A stretch of 64,000 bases of DNA from Clostridiaceae bacterium Marseille-Q4145 (GTDB taxonomy: Bacteria; Bacillota; Clostridia; Lachnospirales; Lachnospiraceae), in contig JAGTTP010000002.1 of NCBI GenBank assembly GCA_018223365.1, positions 947,501 to 1,011,500 on the forward strand, given 5' to 3'. Made by a program: the position numbers and the translations under genes. Positions 33,128 through 42,386 of this stretch are shown piece by piece. The notes beneath the pieces were generated by a model, which was not told where the DNA came from, searched no databases, and was given only the letters and a program-made list of their open reading frames with translations. How positions within the stretch are numbered: position 1 is the stretch's first letter; each line of letters begins with the position of its first letter.

Positions 33128-35716
33128 CTACACAGCCATTACTTGTTTAATCACATAGACAATCGTCAGAAGCTGCCCTGTCACCGCCGCTGCCATAATG
33201 CCCCGATCCATCTTCTGACGCAGGAAAATCATCCGATTTCTGCATGCAGTCAGAAGAATTAGCAAAAACGGCAGAAAATAACGCCCTTGCACACCTTCTA
33301 CAGATACATATCCCATAGGAGTCCAGGAAAGCAGCATTCCAAGTACAATAAGCCCTGTGCAGCCAAGGCAGGAAAAGATCATCACCGTACGCTGTCCGGC
33401 TGTCACAAATATAGATTCCTCCCTGGTCTGGCAATTGGACAAAAACAGCAGGAACAAGAACAGTACCACAATCATAGTGGATGTCTCAATCTCCACCCAT
33501 CCCAACTTATATCCGATCAAAGACTCCACATAAAATCCACCTTTATCGAGAATGGTATTTACAATCATATAAATGAGCTGCAGCGGATCATGAAGGAAAT
33601 AGCTAAGAGTATATCCGGTGGCATAAGCCGTCCCATCTCCGGTGCTTACCACACTGGTGGCATCCGTAGTGGCGGCGATGCCGGTCACCATCGACATATT
33701 TTTCGCCGCAAATACCAGCAGCAGCATACCAAAGACAGATGCCGTTGCCGCCCATTTCTTCTTCGGACTTCCATAGGAAGCCACCGGAATCAAAAGAATC
33801 AGCAGCATCAGCGGCAGATAGCTTCCGCTCTTACAGTAAACAGCCATGACTCCAAGAAGCTCCAAAAGGAGCATCTGCCATCCGGTCAGTTCCTTTTTTC
33901 CATAAATGGCTTTCAGGCAGAGACAACAGAACAGGAATAAAATGCCATGCACCATGGCATCATGGGAAAAAGACGTACATTGCTGCAAATTAATCGGTAA
34001 AACAGCGATTAAAAATAATGTCAATTTCCCAAAGGGCAGGCGCTTCATGCCAAACCAGGTAAGCAGCGCAAAGGCGATCAGATTCAGATATCTGGCAAAG
34101 AGCAGCATAGGAACTGTTCCCAGATGTAATATCCTCGCCAGGCTCATACCAAGCACAGCCGGTGCATAGAACAGAAGACTTCCTTCAATATTGCTGTTCA
34201 CCTCTGCTTCCACCATCCGGTCATCCTGTACCCGTGAAAACAGTCCATAATATATATTGCGGTAATTTCTAAAAGACGGTGACGATGTAAATTCGGTCTC
34301 CACATCGTCTGCTCTCATAAGACAGCTGGTATCTCCCAAGGATTCATACCCCAGCAGCTCATTGCTGTACCGGTATGCCATATCAATATGTTTTGCCTCA
34401 TCAGGTACCATCTGGGGTGTGAGAAGCACGTTATAGAACAATCCCAATCCCAGTACCGTCACCAGAAAAACCGTCTCGATTCTTGTCTTTCTCACAAAAA
34501 CCAGATACCAGAACAGGGTAATAAATGCTTCCATACCCAGAAACATGAAGAAGAAAAACTTCTTCAGAAAAATATTATAATATAAATAAGCATTTATACA
34601 AAGATTATCCCCGCTGGTCAGTACTTCCAGGCCACTGTTCCAGAGCTCCGGGGAAAATGTCAGATCAATCCGATAGGTGTGGTCCCTCACTCCCACCTGA
34701 GAATTTTCAAAAAGCAGCCCTACATACTCGCCGGAAATAAATTGTCCTGCCTGGATATCCGTCTCGCAGAGTATTTCCGACAATGTAAGATCCGTAACTG
34801 TTGCATGCATGGCTCCCTCATGAAGCACTGCCCCTTCTTCCAGCCAGAACCGCACGCCAAATCCGGTCATCTGATCCTGCAGAGGCTTCACAACCTGACT
34901 CAAGGAGGCATTTTCTTTCGTCACTGGGATTGACTTTCCGTCAGTCTGAAAAATTGCAACTTTCTCCGTCGTATTCTGTGCGATCCGGATTCTGGTATCA
35001 TAAAGATAGAAGAACAACAGTGCTCCGCAGACAAGGGCAAGGCCCAAACCCAGAAGCTGCCGTCTGTCCGGCATCTCTCTGCCAATAGGCAGTGCCGCCT
35101 GTTTCTGCTGCTTTTCTTTCTGAAGACCACCTGTCAGCCAGACGCCCAACCCTCCCAGAAATAAAATCAAGCCCAGCAGAATCGGCCGACCTGTCTGATG
35201 GGTCTGTTCCGTATAAGTCAGATTGTAAACCAGGCTTTTTTCCAGTGGAACGCCATTCACGGAAGCATGTCCGGGTGTTATGGTTGTTTCGTTCAGCCAG
35301 ACAGAAGGTCCCTTTCTTCTGGCATCACAGGTCATCCGTACGGTCAGTTCCTCCGGTGAATGATCCAGCGAAATGAACAGAAAACGGTCTTCATCCAAAT
35401 CCTCCAGCGGAAAATCCTGTCCGCCGATAAGTTCTTCTCCGTCAAATGCGGCAATCCGCAAAATACCTTCTTCAAATTCATGTTTATTTACCGTGAAAAA
35501 GAATCCGATCTGATTTGCCGTTGGCTTCGGCGGATTTACCGTAAATTCCAGTATGGTTCCTTCGGTCAGTTCTTCTGTTGCTTTTCGTAAGTTCGCCTGA
35601 TTGGCACCTTCCAGTCCAAGCGAACAGTTTCTCGTCACCGGAAGCGCAATCCCGATTATGACGACCAACAGGCAGATCACCGCCCAGACCACCAGATATT
35701 TGTTTCTATTCTTCAT
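33128..35716 (-). CDS. DUF2142-type large membrane protein (GT-C-like)
   Basis: 862 residues from ATG 35716, which has AAAGGGA 8 bases upstream; ATG 35734 has none. One N-terminal helix, an extracellular region (about 35-190), a second helix pair, another exposed domain, then about ten helices. PQMVPDEAKHIDMAYRYSNE near residue 440 is the conserved loop of the family, which resembles GT-C glycosyltransferases with an acidic catalytic loop. It heads the surface-glycan operon. It may add a sugar outside the membrane or help polymerize the glycan; unproven. Confidence 0.85.
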   Translation of the reverse strand: MKNRNKYLVVWAVICLLVVIIGIALPVTRNCSLGLEGANQANLRKATEELTEGTILEFTVNPPKPTANQIGFFFTVNKHEFEEGILRIAAFDGEELIGGQDFPLEDLDEDRFLFISLDHSPEELTVRMTCDARRKGPSVWLNETTITPGHASVNGVPLEKSLVYNLTYTEQTHQTGRPILLGLILFLGGLGVWLTGGLQKEKQQKQAALPIGREMPDRRQLLGLGLALVCGALLFFYLYDTRIRIAQNTTEKVAIFQTDGKSIPVTKENASLSQVVKPLQDQMTGFGVRFWLEEGAVLHEGAMHATVTDLTLSEILCETDIQAGQFISGEYVGLLFENSQVGVRDHTYRIDLTFSPELWNSGLEVLTSGDNLCINAYLYYNIFLKKFFFFMFLGMEAFITLFWYLVFVRKTRIETVFLVTVLGLGLFYNVLLTPQMVPDEAKHIDMAYRYSNELLGYESLGDTSCLMRADDVETEFTSSPSFRNYRNIYYGLFSRVQDDRMVEAEVNSNIEGSLLFYAPAVLGMSLARILHLGTVPMLLFARYLNLIAFALLTWFGMKRLPFGKLTLFLIAVLPINLQQCTSFSHDAMVHGILFLFCCLCLKAIYGKKELTGWQMLLLELLGVMAVYCKSGSYLPLMLLILLIPVASYGSPKKKWAATASVFGMLLLVFAAKNMSMVTGIAATTDATSVVSTGDGTAYATGYTLSYFLHDPLQLIYMIVNTILDKGGFYVESLIGYKLGWVEIETSTMIVVLFLFLLFLSNCQTREESIFVTAGQRTVMIFSCLGCTGLIVLGMLLSWTPMGYVSVEGVQGRYFLPFLLILLTACRNRMIFLRQKMDRGIMAAAVTGQLLTIVYVIKQVMAV

Positions 35717-35756
35717 GCAGAGTATCCCTTTCATGCATTTTAGATTTGTTCCTGAC

Positions 35757-35790
35757 GCAGAAAGGCAGACCCGCAGGTCTGTCTTTCCTT
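35757..35790 (-). terminator. Possible terminator after cdaR
   Basis: Hairpin with CAGACC/GGTCTG core extended by imperfect AAAG/CTTT pairing and loop TGCG, in the 81-base gap between cdaR and the DUF2142 gene. The T-run is weak, so read-through is possible. Confidence 0.5.
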
Positions 35791-35797
35791 TATTTCC

Positions 35798-37051
35798 TTA
35801 TTCCTCTTTCGAGGATACCACATGAACGGTCATTCCCAGATCCTGCGGGCAGCTGAAGCCAGCCGGAAGCGTCACCGTCACCGGTACCGTATAGGTTCCT
35901 GTTTTGCTCACTCCTGACATGTCTGCTGTCACTGTAATGGAGTCTGCCGTGAGGTCTGACAGCGCAGAAGCCAGTCCGCTGACCGGCATAATGACGGTCT
36001 CGCTGTTGGAACGGTCTACCTGCAGGCCATCCGCGGTATTCTCATATTCAATCTGATCCGGTGTAAAGCTGTAATTCACCGTCTCATTGGCTACAATTTC
36101 CATGGTTACTACAATATCATGCTCATCCTCCTCCGGAATGATAACATTCTCAGGAAGATACTGACTGATATCTACCGTCTGTTCTACTCTTCCAGTCTTT
36201 CTCTCGGGATTCAAAGCCTCTGCCGGAATATTCAGATTATAAATCGAACGAATATCAGACAGTGCACCTGCAATGGTTACCGTCTCCGGCTTATACGTAA
36301 TGGTGGACAGACTGTAACCTTCCGGTGCCGCTTCGCTGATATCAAAGCTGATACCTGCTTTCTTTGTATTTAACGTAGTTACGGTCACATTGAAATCTGC
36401 ATCTTTTCCCAGATACTCCAGCTGGGAATCATCCACGTCTTCGCCATTTCCATCTACCAGCTCCAGGCGGGTAGTCAGAGCTGCCGTACCGGTAATTCCG
36501 GTAATATTTACTTTCGCCACCACTTTCTTGATCTGTTCTACCACAGATTTTGGTCCGCTGATCTCGATCATGGATTTCTCCGGAATGGCGGTTCCTTTTT
36601 CCAGTCCATCGCTTGGCGTTCCGTTGGTATCTACCGTTACCTTGAACTGTTCCGTCACCTTCTCCTCAATGCTGACCAAAACATTTTCCCGGCTCTGTTC
36701 AATGTTGTCGATTTTGGCATTACCGGTATAAGTTACTTCTATTTTCACCATACTGTCATAGCGCAGATCTTTTTTCATATCTGCCGTAATCACAAAATCA
36801 GAGGGTTTCACCTTCGCAAGCTCTGTTCTCCTGGCATAAACGGTCAGATTTACTTTATCTGTTCCTGGATCAATCCGATAGGTCTGATCCTGGGAAGTAA
36901 TCACGTCTGCATTCAAAAGACTGACCTGCAGGTTTTTCAAAGACTCTGATTCAATGGTGTCATCAATATTCACCACAACCAGCCATAGCATAATAGCCGC
37001 CAGCACGGAAAGGATTTTCCACATCAGATTATTCAGCAGTTTTGTCTTCAT
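35798..37051 (-). CDS. cdaR: YbbR/CdaR-family regulator of diadenylate cyclase
   Basis: 417 residues from ATG 37051 (GAGAGGA upstream; a GTG at 37060 is too close). One N-terminal helix (WKILSVLAAIMLWLVVVNID) followed by four extracellular YbbR repeats rich in V, T and I. In Firmicutes the protein binds the cyclase CdaA in the membrane and modulates c-di-AMP synthesis. It overlaps cdaA by several tens of bases up to 37029, the usual gene order. The glmM gene that often follows is absent here. Confidence 0.92.
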   Translation of the reverse strand: MKTKLLNNLMWKILSVLAAIMLWLVVVNIDDTIESESLKNLQVSLLNADVITSQDQTYRIDPGTDKVNLTVYARRTELAKVKPSDFVITADMKKDLRYDSMVKIEVTYTGNAKIDNIEQSRENVLVSIEEKVTEQFKVTVDTNGTPSDGLEKGTAIPEKSMIEISGPKSVVEQIKKVVAKVNITGITGTAALTTRLELVDGNGEDVDDSQLEYLGKDADFNVTVTTLNTKKAGISFDISEAAPEGYSLSTITYKPETVTIAGALSDIRSIYNLNIPAEALNPERKTGRVEQTVDISQYLPENVIIPEEDEHDIVVTMEIVANETVNYSFTPDQIEYENTADGLQVDRSNSETVIMPVSGLASALSDLTADSITVTADMSGVSKTGTYTVPVTVTLPAGFSCPQDLGMTVHVVSSKEE

Positions 37052-37904
37052 TATGGCCACGTCCTCTCCACAGTCTGATCTTCTTGTTTCTCTCCGCGGA
37101 TTTTACCTGCAGCGTCTGCAGCTGTTCTCTCAGCTGATCCTGATTCAGATTGCGGAGCAGGCGTCCGTTCTTCGCCACTGATACGGAACCGGTCTCTTCT
37201 GATACCACGATGGTCAGGGAATCAGTCACCTCACTGACCCCTACCGCTGCCCGATGTCTTGTTCCCAACGCTTTACTAAGTGTCATATTGTCTGACAACG
37301 GAAGATAGCAGGTAGCAGAACGAATTCTGTCACCGGACAGAATCACCGCACCATCATGAAGCGGTGTGTTCTTTTCAAAAATATTTAAAATCAGCTGACT
37401 GGATACCTGGGAATCAATCTCGATTCCGGTCCGCTCATATTCTTTCAGGCTGACCGTCTGTTCCAACACCATCAACGCTCCCGTTCTGGCTTTTCCCATC
37501 TCAAAGCTTGCCTTCACCAGTTCAGTAATCGTTCGGTCAGAAATACTGGTTTCCTCTTTTCTGGATGCGTCAAAAGGTACGATGGTAGTCAAAATATTAT
37601 TCTCACCCAGCTGTTCCAGCGCGCGCCGCATCTCTGGCTGAAACACCACGATGACCGCCATAATTCCAAGACTGAAAAAGTTTTTGGCAATCCATAAAAT
37701 GGTGTTCATATGGAAAAATGCTGCCACCACAAGAAGCGCCAGAATCACGGCAAAACCTTTCAGTAATGCCCATGCTCTGGTGGACTTAATCCACATCAGG
37801 ATCTGATAAATGATCACTGACAATATGATAATCTCTGCCACGTCTGTCCACGTCACATGCAGCGCATCAATCGACAGATACTGATACAGCTGTCCAAGAT
37901 TCAT
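37029..37904 (-). CDS. cdaA: Diadenylate cyclase CdaA
   Basis: 291 residues from ATG 37904 (AGGAAG upstream; GTG 37913 also possible). Three N-terminal helices, then a DAC domain with FEKNTPLHDGAVILSGDRI (DGA motif, about 195-210) and LGTRHRAAVGVSE (RHR motif, about 230). It condenses two ATP into c-di-AMP, which controls potassium and osmotic balance and cell-wall homeostasis. All catalytic residues are present. It precedes and overlaps cdaR. Confidence 0.95.
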   Translation of the reverse strand: MNLGQLYQYLSIDALHVTWTDVAEIIILSVIIYQILMWIKSTRAWALLKGFAVILALLVVAAFFHMNTILWIAKNFFSLGIMAVIVVFQPEMRRALEQLGENNILTTIVPFDASRKEETSISDRTITELVKASFEMGKARTGALMVLEQTVSLKEYERTGIEIDSQVSSQLILNIFEKNTPLHDGAVILSGDRIRSATCYLPLSDNMTLSKALGTRHRAAVGVSEVTDSLTIVVSEETGSVSVAKNGRLLRNLNQDQLREQLQTLQVKSAERNKKIRLWRGRGHNEDKTAE

Positions 37905-37937
37905 ATTCTTCACTTCCTTCTCCTTTATATTTCCACA

Positions 37938-38888
37938 CTAATGTTTCTTCCGGCTGTTCCTGCGTCTGGTATTAATCTTCTTTACTTTCTTATCCGGAAT
38001 GGAAATTGACATTTTCGGTACTGCTTTTACATAATAATAATATTCATCATCTTCAAACTGCGTATATTCTGTTCGGGAGTAATCCACACTGAACATGAAA
38101 AACTCCACAATCATGGCAAGCAGAAAGGAAACCGCCGTTCCAAGCACCAGTCCAATGACGGAAATCCGTACTTCCATAACCAATCCGCCGGTCAGAAACA
38201 GTACAATGTTCAAAACCGCCCCGGAGCCGATGGCCATATACCAGGCATAATCCGCACTCATTCTCCGGATGGCATATACCACCATCAGTACGATAGCCAG
38301 AATCAGAATGGTCATAATCACTGCTTTATTATTCAGCACATTTTCCACCAGAAACGTCATTCTCGTTGCCATAGTCTCTGTCTCGGAATTGGTAATCATG
38401 GTCTCATTATTTTTCATATAATACATAAGATAATAAATAATGGTTCCAAAAGCCATGGGAACTGCGCAGACCGGTCCGCCCACCAGCCCGAGTACCAAGG
38501 GCATAGCATAGGGAATTCCCATAGCAAATGCAAGCGGAGTCAGCACCAGTACATACCCCTGCCCCGGACACACGCGGAAATACACTGCATACATCACAAA
38601 AAAGATACCTGCTGCCACAGCAAACACTTCCATAGAGAGTGCAAATGCATGGACACACACCATAAGGGCACCGAACAGGACAATCATATTCACTGGAAGG
38701 AACGAGCAGAGCAGCGCCAGCAGAATGGCTACCACCGGACTTGCAAGTTTTTCCATAAATCCAATCTGGCTGTTTATCATCAGAAACGCCGCCAGCGCAA
38801 TGATAAATTTTGCTGCAGGAATCAGATAAATATCATATTTTGCATAGATCATTTTCATGCGCTGTTTTAATTCCAATAGTGCTGTCAT
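37938..38888 (-). CDS. Multi-pass membrane protein of unknown function
   Basis: 316 residues with about eight membrane helices (20-270) and a cytoplasmic tail rich in Tyr, Lys and Arg (FEDDEYYYYVKAVPKMSIS ... NTRRRNSRKKH). I recognise it only as a type found next to cdaA in Lachnospiraceae, without assigned function. It overlaps the preceding gene by 4 bases and is followed by cdaA 24 bases later, so co-expression with the c-di-AMP genes is likely. Confidence 0.82.
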   Translation of the reverse strand: MTALLELKQRMKMIYAKYDIYLIPAAKFIIALAAFLMINSQIGFMEKLASPVVAILLALLCSFLPVNMIVLFGALMVCVHAFALSMEVFAVAAGIFFVMYAVYFRVCPGQGYVLVLTPLAFAMGIPYAMPLVLGLVGGPVCAVPMAFGTIIYYLMYYMKNNETMITNSETETMATRMTFLVENVLNNKAVIMTILILAIVLMVVYAIRRMSADYAWYMAIGSGAVLNIVLFLTGGLVMEVRISVIGLVLGTAVSFLLAMIVEFFMFSVDYSRTEYTQFEDDEYYYYVKAVPKMSISIPDKKVKKINTRRRNSRKKH

Positions 38889-39319
38889 GATTCTTTTCCT
38901 CCGTCCGTATCCTCTGTTGTCTCGCCAGAATCCTCTTTTTCGTAAATATCGGAAATCTTCTGCAATGTCTGCATATACTCACTCACACTGCGTTTAGCGC
39001 GGCTGTAGCGGTAGGAAGATACCCCGTATAAAACACTTAAATAAACCACCACTGTTACCACATAAAATGCCAACACAAGCAGTCCAAAACCCTGTATATC
39101 CATTTTATGGAGATTCTCCATCAAATATTCCATGTGGCATGCGCCCCACAACACTGCAGCCAGCAGAAAACATAAGGTTACGAAAAACCAGCCTGCCAGG
39201 AGCTGTACGCTGATATAGTCATGCCGGAAATACCTGGTAATTTTCAGATTTCTTTTCTTTTCCTTATTTTCATAAAGGGATGCCTGAGTCATCAGGATTA
39301 CTTTTTCTTCATTTATCAT
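38885..39319 (-). CDS. Two-helix membrane protein of unknown function
   Basis: 144 residues from ATG 39319, supported by GAGGTGGAG 9 bases upstream; the longer frame from 39376 would overlap comF. Two hydrophobic helices (about 40-65 and 80-105) with a C-terminal acidic tail (SDIYEKEDSGETTEDTDGGK). Its stop overlaps the start of the next membrane gene (ATGA). Not recognised. Confidence 0.75.
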   Translation of the reverse strand: MINEEKVILMTQASLYENKEKKRNLKITRYFRHDYISVQLLAGWFFVTLCFLLAAVLWGACHMEYLMENLHKMDIQGFGLLVLAFYVVTVVVYLSVLYGVSSYRYSRAKRSVSEYMQTLQKISDIYEKEDSGETTEDTDGGKES

Positions 39320-39359
39320 ATAAGCAGTCTCCACCTCAATACTACATAGTATAACACAC

Positions 39360-40067
39360 TCAAGAGCCTCTTCCAACAGAAATGCATAAAAAATATATCA
39401 TTTCCGCCCCGCAGGCCTTCAGAACTGCAGCTGCTTCATCCATGGTACTTCCAGTTGTGTAGATATCATCCACCAGAATTATTTTTTTATAAGGGATTCG
39501 CTTTTCCCGAACAGAAAAAGCATGTTTCAGATTTGCTTTGCGCTCCTGATCACTTAATTCTTTCTGAGCACGGGTATTTTTTGTTCTGATCAGAAGACTC
39601 TTATCCACAGGAATCCCGCTTCTTCCTGAGAGCTCCCGGGCCAGCAGCTCTGCCTGATTATATCCTCTTTTCCGCCTTCTTGCCGAATGAAGCGGAATGG
39701 GAACGAATGCTTCTGCATTCCAGCCAATTACCTCCCTGGCACAGGTCTTAAGAATCTCATCTGCATAAAAAGCGGCATACTCCTGTCTGCCTTCATATTT
39801 GAATTTTGCAATGGACCGGCGCATGGTTTCATCATAGACAAAGGCTGCCCGACCTTTGTGAAATTCATGCTGCTTCCGGCTACAGTCTCCGCAATACTCC
39901 TGCTCATGAGCAACCAAAGGTTTTCCGCAGCGCTGGCACCAAGGCGTACGCACCCGGTGAAGTCTGGTCCTGCAGATATCACAGGCCAGTTCTCCCGGAT
40001 CCTCCACAATCTCGTGGCAGACGGGACAGCGCCGTGGAAACAAAAGTCCTGGAAAGTCTATTTTCAC
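39360..40067 (-). CDS. comF: ComF-family phosphoribosyltransferase-like protein
   Basis: 235 residues. An N-terminal zinc-finger region (CPVCHEIVEDPGELACDIC, then CQRCGKP and CGDCSRK) is followed by a PRT-like fold with KIILVDDIYTTGSTMDEAA near residue 205. ComF helps import single-stranded DNA during natural transformation in Bacillus; in Clostridia homologues occur without other competence genes. It overlaps recD2 by 4 bases. Confidence 0.92.
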   Translation of the reverse strand: MKIDFPGLLFPRRCPVCHEIVEDPGELACDICRTRLHRVRTPWCQRCGKPLVAHEQEYCGDCSRKQHEFHKGRAAFVYDETMRRSIAKFKYEGRQEYAAFYADEILKTCAREVIGWNAEAFVPIPLHSARRRKRGYNQAELLARELSGRSGIPVDKSLLIRTKNTRAQKELSDQERKANLKHAFSVREKRIPYKKIILVDDIYTTGSTMDEAAAVLKACGAEMIYFLCISVGRGS

Positions 40068-42280
40068 GGCAACACCTCCCGGATCCGCTCCTCCAGGCCG
40101 CTGTACCGGGTCTGCTCCCTCACATTGGCAATCATCATAGAAAAGGTATCCTTACTTCCCACCAGTGTCACGCAGGATCTGGCACGGGTAACCGCCGTAT
40201 AGAGAAGATTCCGGTTCATGAGCATACGGGGACCCGTGAGCAGAGGAATGACCACCGCCGGATACTCACTTCCCTGGGATTTATGGATGGTCACGGCGTA
40301 AGCCAGCTCCAGTTCTTCCAGATTCTCAAAACTGTAGGATACTGTCCGATAGTCATCAAACAACACCTCCATAATCTCTGCCTGGGGGTCAATTCTGGTA
40401 ACCATTCCCATGTCACCGTTAAATACACCGGTTCCTTTGTCGATGGCAATCCCATATTTATTTCTTGCTTCCCATTCAATCTGATAGTTGTTTTTGATCT
40501 GCATGACCTTGTCTCCTTCGCGGAACAGACCTCTGGCAGTCTGATGTTCCTCTTTCTCCGGAGATTCAGGATTCAGATATTTCTGCAGCACTTCATTCAG
40601 ATGCTCTACTCCCAATACCCCCTTACGCATAGGTGTCAGTACCTGAATATCATAGGGCCGGGCATTCACATACCGGGGCATCTTTTCCTGCACCAGCGCC
40701 AGCACTACCCTTAGAATGATATTGGGATCCTGCCGCTCCAGAAAGAAGAAATCCCTGCTCTTATTATCCACAATAACCTGCTCCCCGCGGTTGATCTTAT
40801 GGGCATTAACGATAATATCACTCTGGCTTGCCTGCCGGAAAATTTTGGTCAGCATCACCACATGAAATGCCTCCGACCGGATCATATCTTTCAGGACGCA
40901 TCCAGGTCCCACGCTTGGCAGCTGATTAATATCTCCTACCAGAATCAGGCGGGTTCCAGGACTCACCGCCCGGAGCAGCGCATGCATAAGAAAGATATCC
41001 ACCATGGACATTTCATCAATGATAATCACATCTGCCTCCAGCGGATTTTCTTCATTTCGTTCAAAGGATGCCTGCCCCCGCTCTTCGGACGGAGCACCTG
41101 ACAGTTCCAAAAGCCGATGAATGGTCACAGCCTCATAACCGGTTGCTTCCGTCATTCTTTTTGCTGCACGGCCCGTAGGAGCTGCCAGCAGAATCTCCAT
41201 TTCCTCCGTCTCAAAATAGTGGATAATGGTATTAATGGTGGTCGTTTTTCCCGTACCGGGACCACCGGTAATAATGAGCAGACCATTTTTCACGGATTCC
41301 ACCACGGCCTGTCGCTGCATCTTATCCAGTTCTATCTGCTCCTGCTCTTCAATCCGGCTAATCTTCTTTAAGATCTGCTCTTCCTCCATAGAGCATACCA
41401 GATTCAGGTCATGAAGCATTCTGGCAACATTCAGTTCCATATAATAATACTGGCTATAAAAAACCAGTGTCTGTTCCTTTGTTTCTTTTATAATCAGTTT
41501 CCGGTCCATGCAGAGATTCATCATCTGCACTTCGATGTCGGATTCCTCCACCCGGAGAAGATCTGCGGTCCGTTGAAGCAGCAATTCTTTTGGAAGACAC
41601 GTATGCCCTTCTCCTGCAGCCTGCTGCAGTATATAAAGAAGTCCACTTCGAATCCGGTAATCAGAACCAGTGTGTATTCCAACCCGGCTGGCAATCTCGT
41701 CTGCCATCTTAAATCCCACACCAGTGATGTCATCTGCCATCCGGTAGGGATTTTCCTGCACCACCTGATAGGTTTTCGGGCCGTATTCCTGATAAATCTT
41801 CACTGCCAGCTGCATGGAAATCCCATACTGGGTGAGGAACATCATAGCCTGACGCAGTTCCTTTTTCTCCATCATCTGCTCAGAGATTTCCATTGCTTTC
41901 CGTTCGCTGATGCCTTTTACTTCTGCCAGTCGCTCCGGCTCCTCCTCGATGATCCGGAATGTATCCCCTTTGAAACGCCTCACAATCCGCGCAGCCATGG
42001 CTGCACCAATTCCCTTAATGGCTCCGCTTCCCAGGTAACGTTCCATGGCCATCTCATCCTCCGGCGCCAGAATCTCGTACTGTTCCACCTGAAGCTGTTC
42101 CCCGTACAGCGGATGTTCCTTTCTGGTTCCTGCCGCCTGAATCAGTTCTCCTTCTGATAGGCCAGAAAAGACTCCCACGCAGGTCAGTTCTTCCTCATCT
42201 GTCACCATTTGAAAAACCGTATATCCATTTTCCGTATTCCGAAATACAATATGTTCCACATATCCTTTCCATATTTCCAC
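40064..42280 (-). CDS. recD2: RecD2-like ATP-dependent DNA helicase
   Basis: 738 residues. An OB-like N-terminus, tandem HhH region (SGAIKGIGAAMAARIVRRFK, near 80), then SF1B helicase motifs: Walker A ITGGPGTGKTTTINTI (about 335), VIIIDEMSMVD (II), LVGDINQLPSVGPG (III), LTPMRKG and YAVTIHKSQGSEYPAV (V-VI). It is a 5'-3' helicase of the stand-alone RecD2 type without RecBC, linked to DNA repair. It overlaps comF. Length matches the family. Confidence 0.94.
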   Translation of the reverse strand: MEIWKGYVEHIVFRNTENGYTVFQMVTDEEELTCVGVFSGLSEGELIQAAGTRKEHPLYGEQLQVEQYEILAPEDEMAMERYLGSGAIKGIGAAMAARIVRRFKGDTFRIIEEEPERLAEVKGISERKAMEISEQMMEKKELRQAMMFLTQYGISMQLAVKIYQEYGPKTYQVVQENPYRMADDITGVGFKMADEIASRVGIHTGSDYRIRSGLLYILQQAAGEGHTCLPKELLLQRTADLLRVEESDIEVQMMNLCMDRKLIIKETKEQTLVFYSQYYYMELNVARMLHDLNLVCSMEEEQILKKISRIEEQEQIELDKMQRQAVVESVKNGLLIITGGPGTGKTTTINTIIHYFETEEMEILLAAPTGRAAKRMTEATGYEAVTIHRLLELSGAPSEERGQASFERNEENPLEADVIIIDEMSMVDIFLMHALLRAVSPGTRLILVGDINQLPSVGPGCVLKDMIRSEAFHVVMLTKIFRQASQSDIIVNAHKINRGEQVIVDNKSRDFFFLERQDPNIILRVVLALVQEKMPRYVNARPYDIQVLTPMRKGVLGVEHLNEVLQKYLNPESPEKEEHQTARGLFREGDKVMQIKNNYQIEWEARNKYGIAIDKGTGVFNGDMGMVTRIDPQAEIMEVLFDDYRTVSYSFENLEELELAYAVTIHKSQGSEYPAVVIPLLTGPRMLMNRNLLYTAVTRARSCVTLVGSKDTFSMMIANVREQTRYSGLEERIREVLP

Positions 42281-42314
42281 GGCTTTTCCCCTTTCTGTCC
42301 ATTGCCAAAATGCG

Positions 42315-42366
42315 ATAAAAAGGCTGCCATAAAAAAGACTGGTTCCCCACCTTTTTTACAACAGCC
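42315..42366 (-). terminator. Terminator after mreB
   Basis: On the minus strand GGCTG ... AAAAAAG pairs with CTTTTTT ... CAGCC (16-base imperfect stem, three mismatches, 13-base loop), followed by TTTTTAT. Confidence 0.65.
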
Positions 42367-42386
42367 CCACGCTTCTTTTTCTTTTT

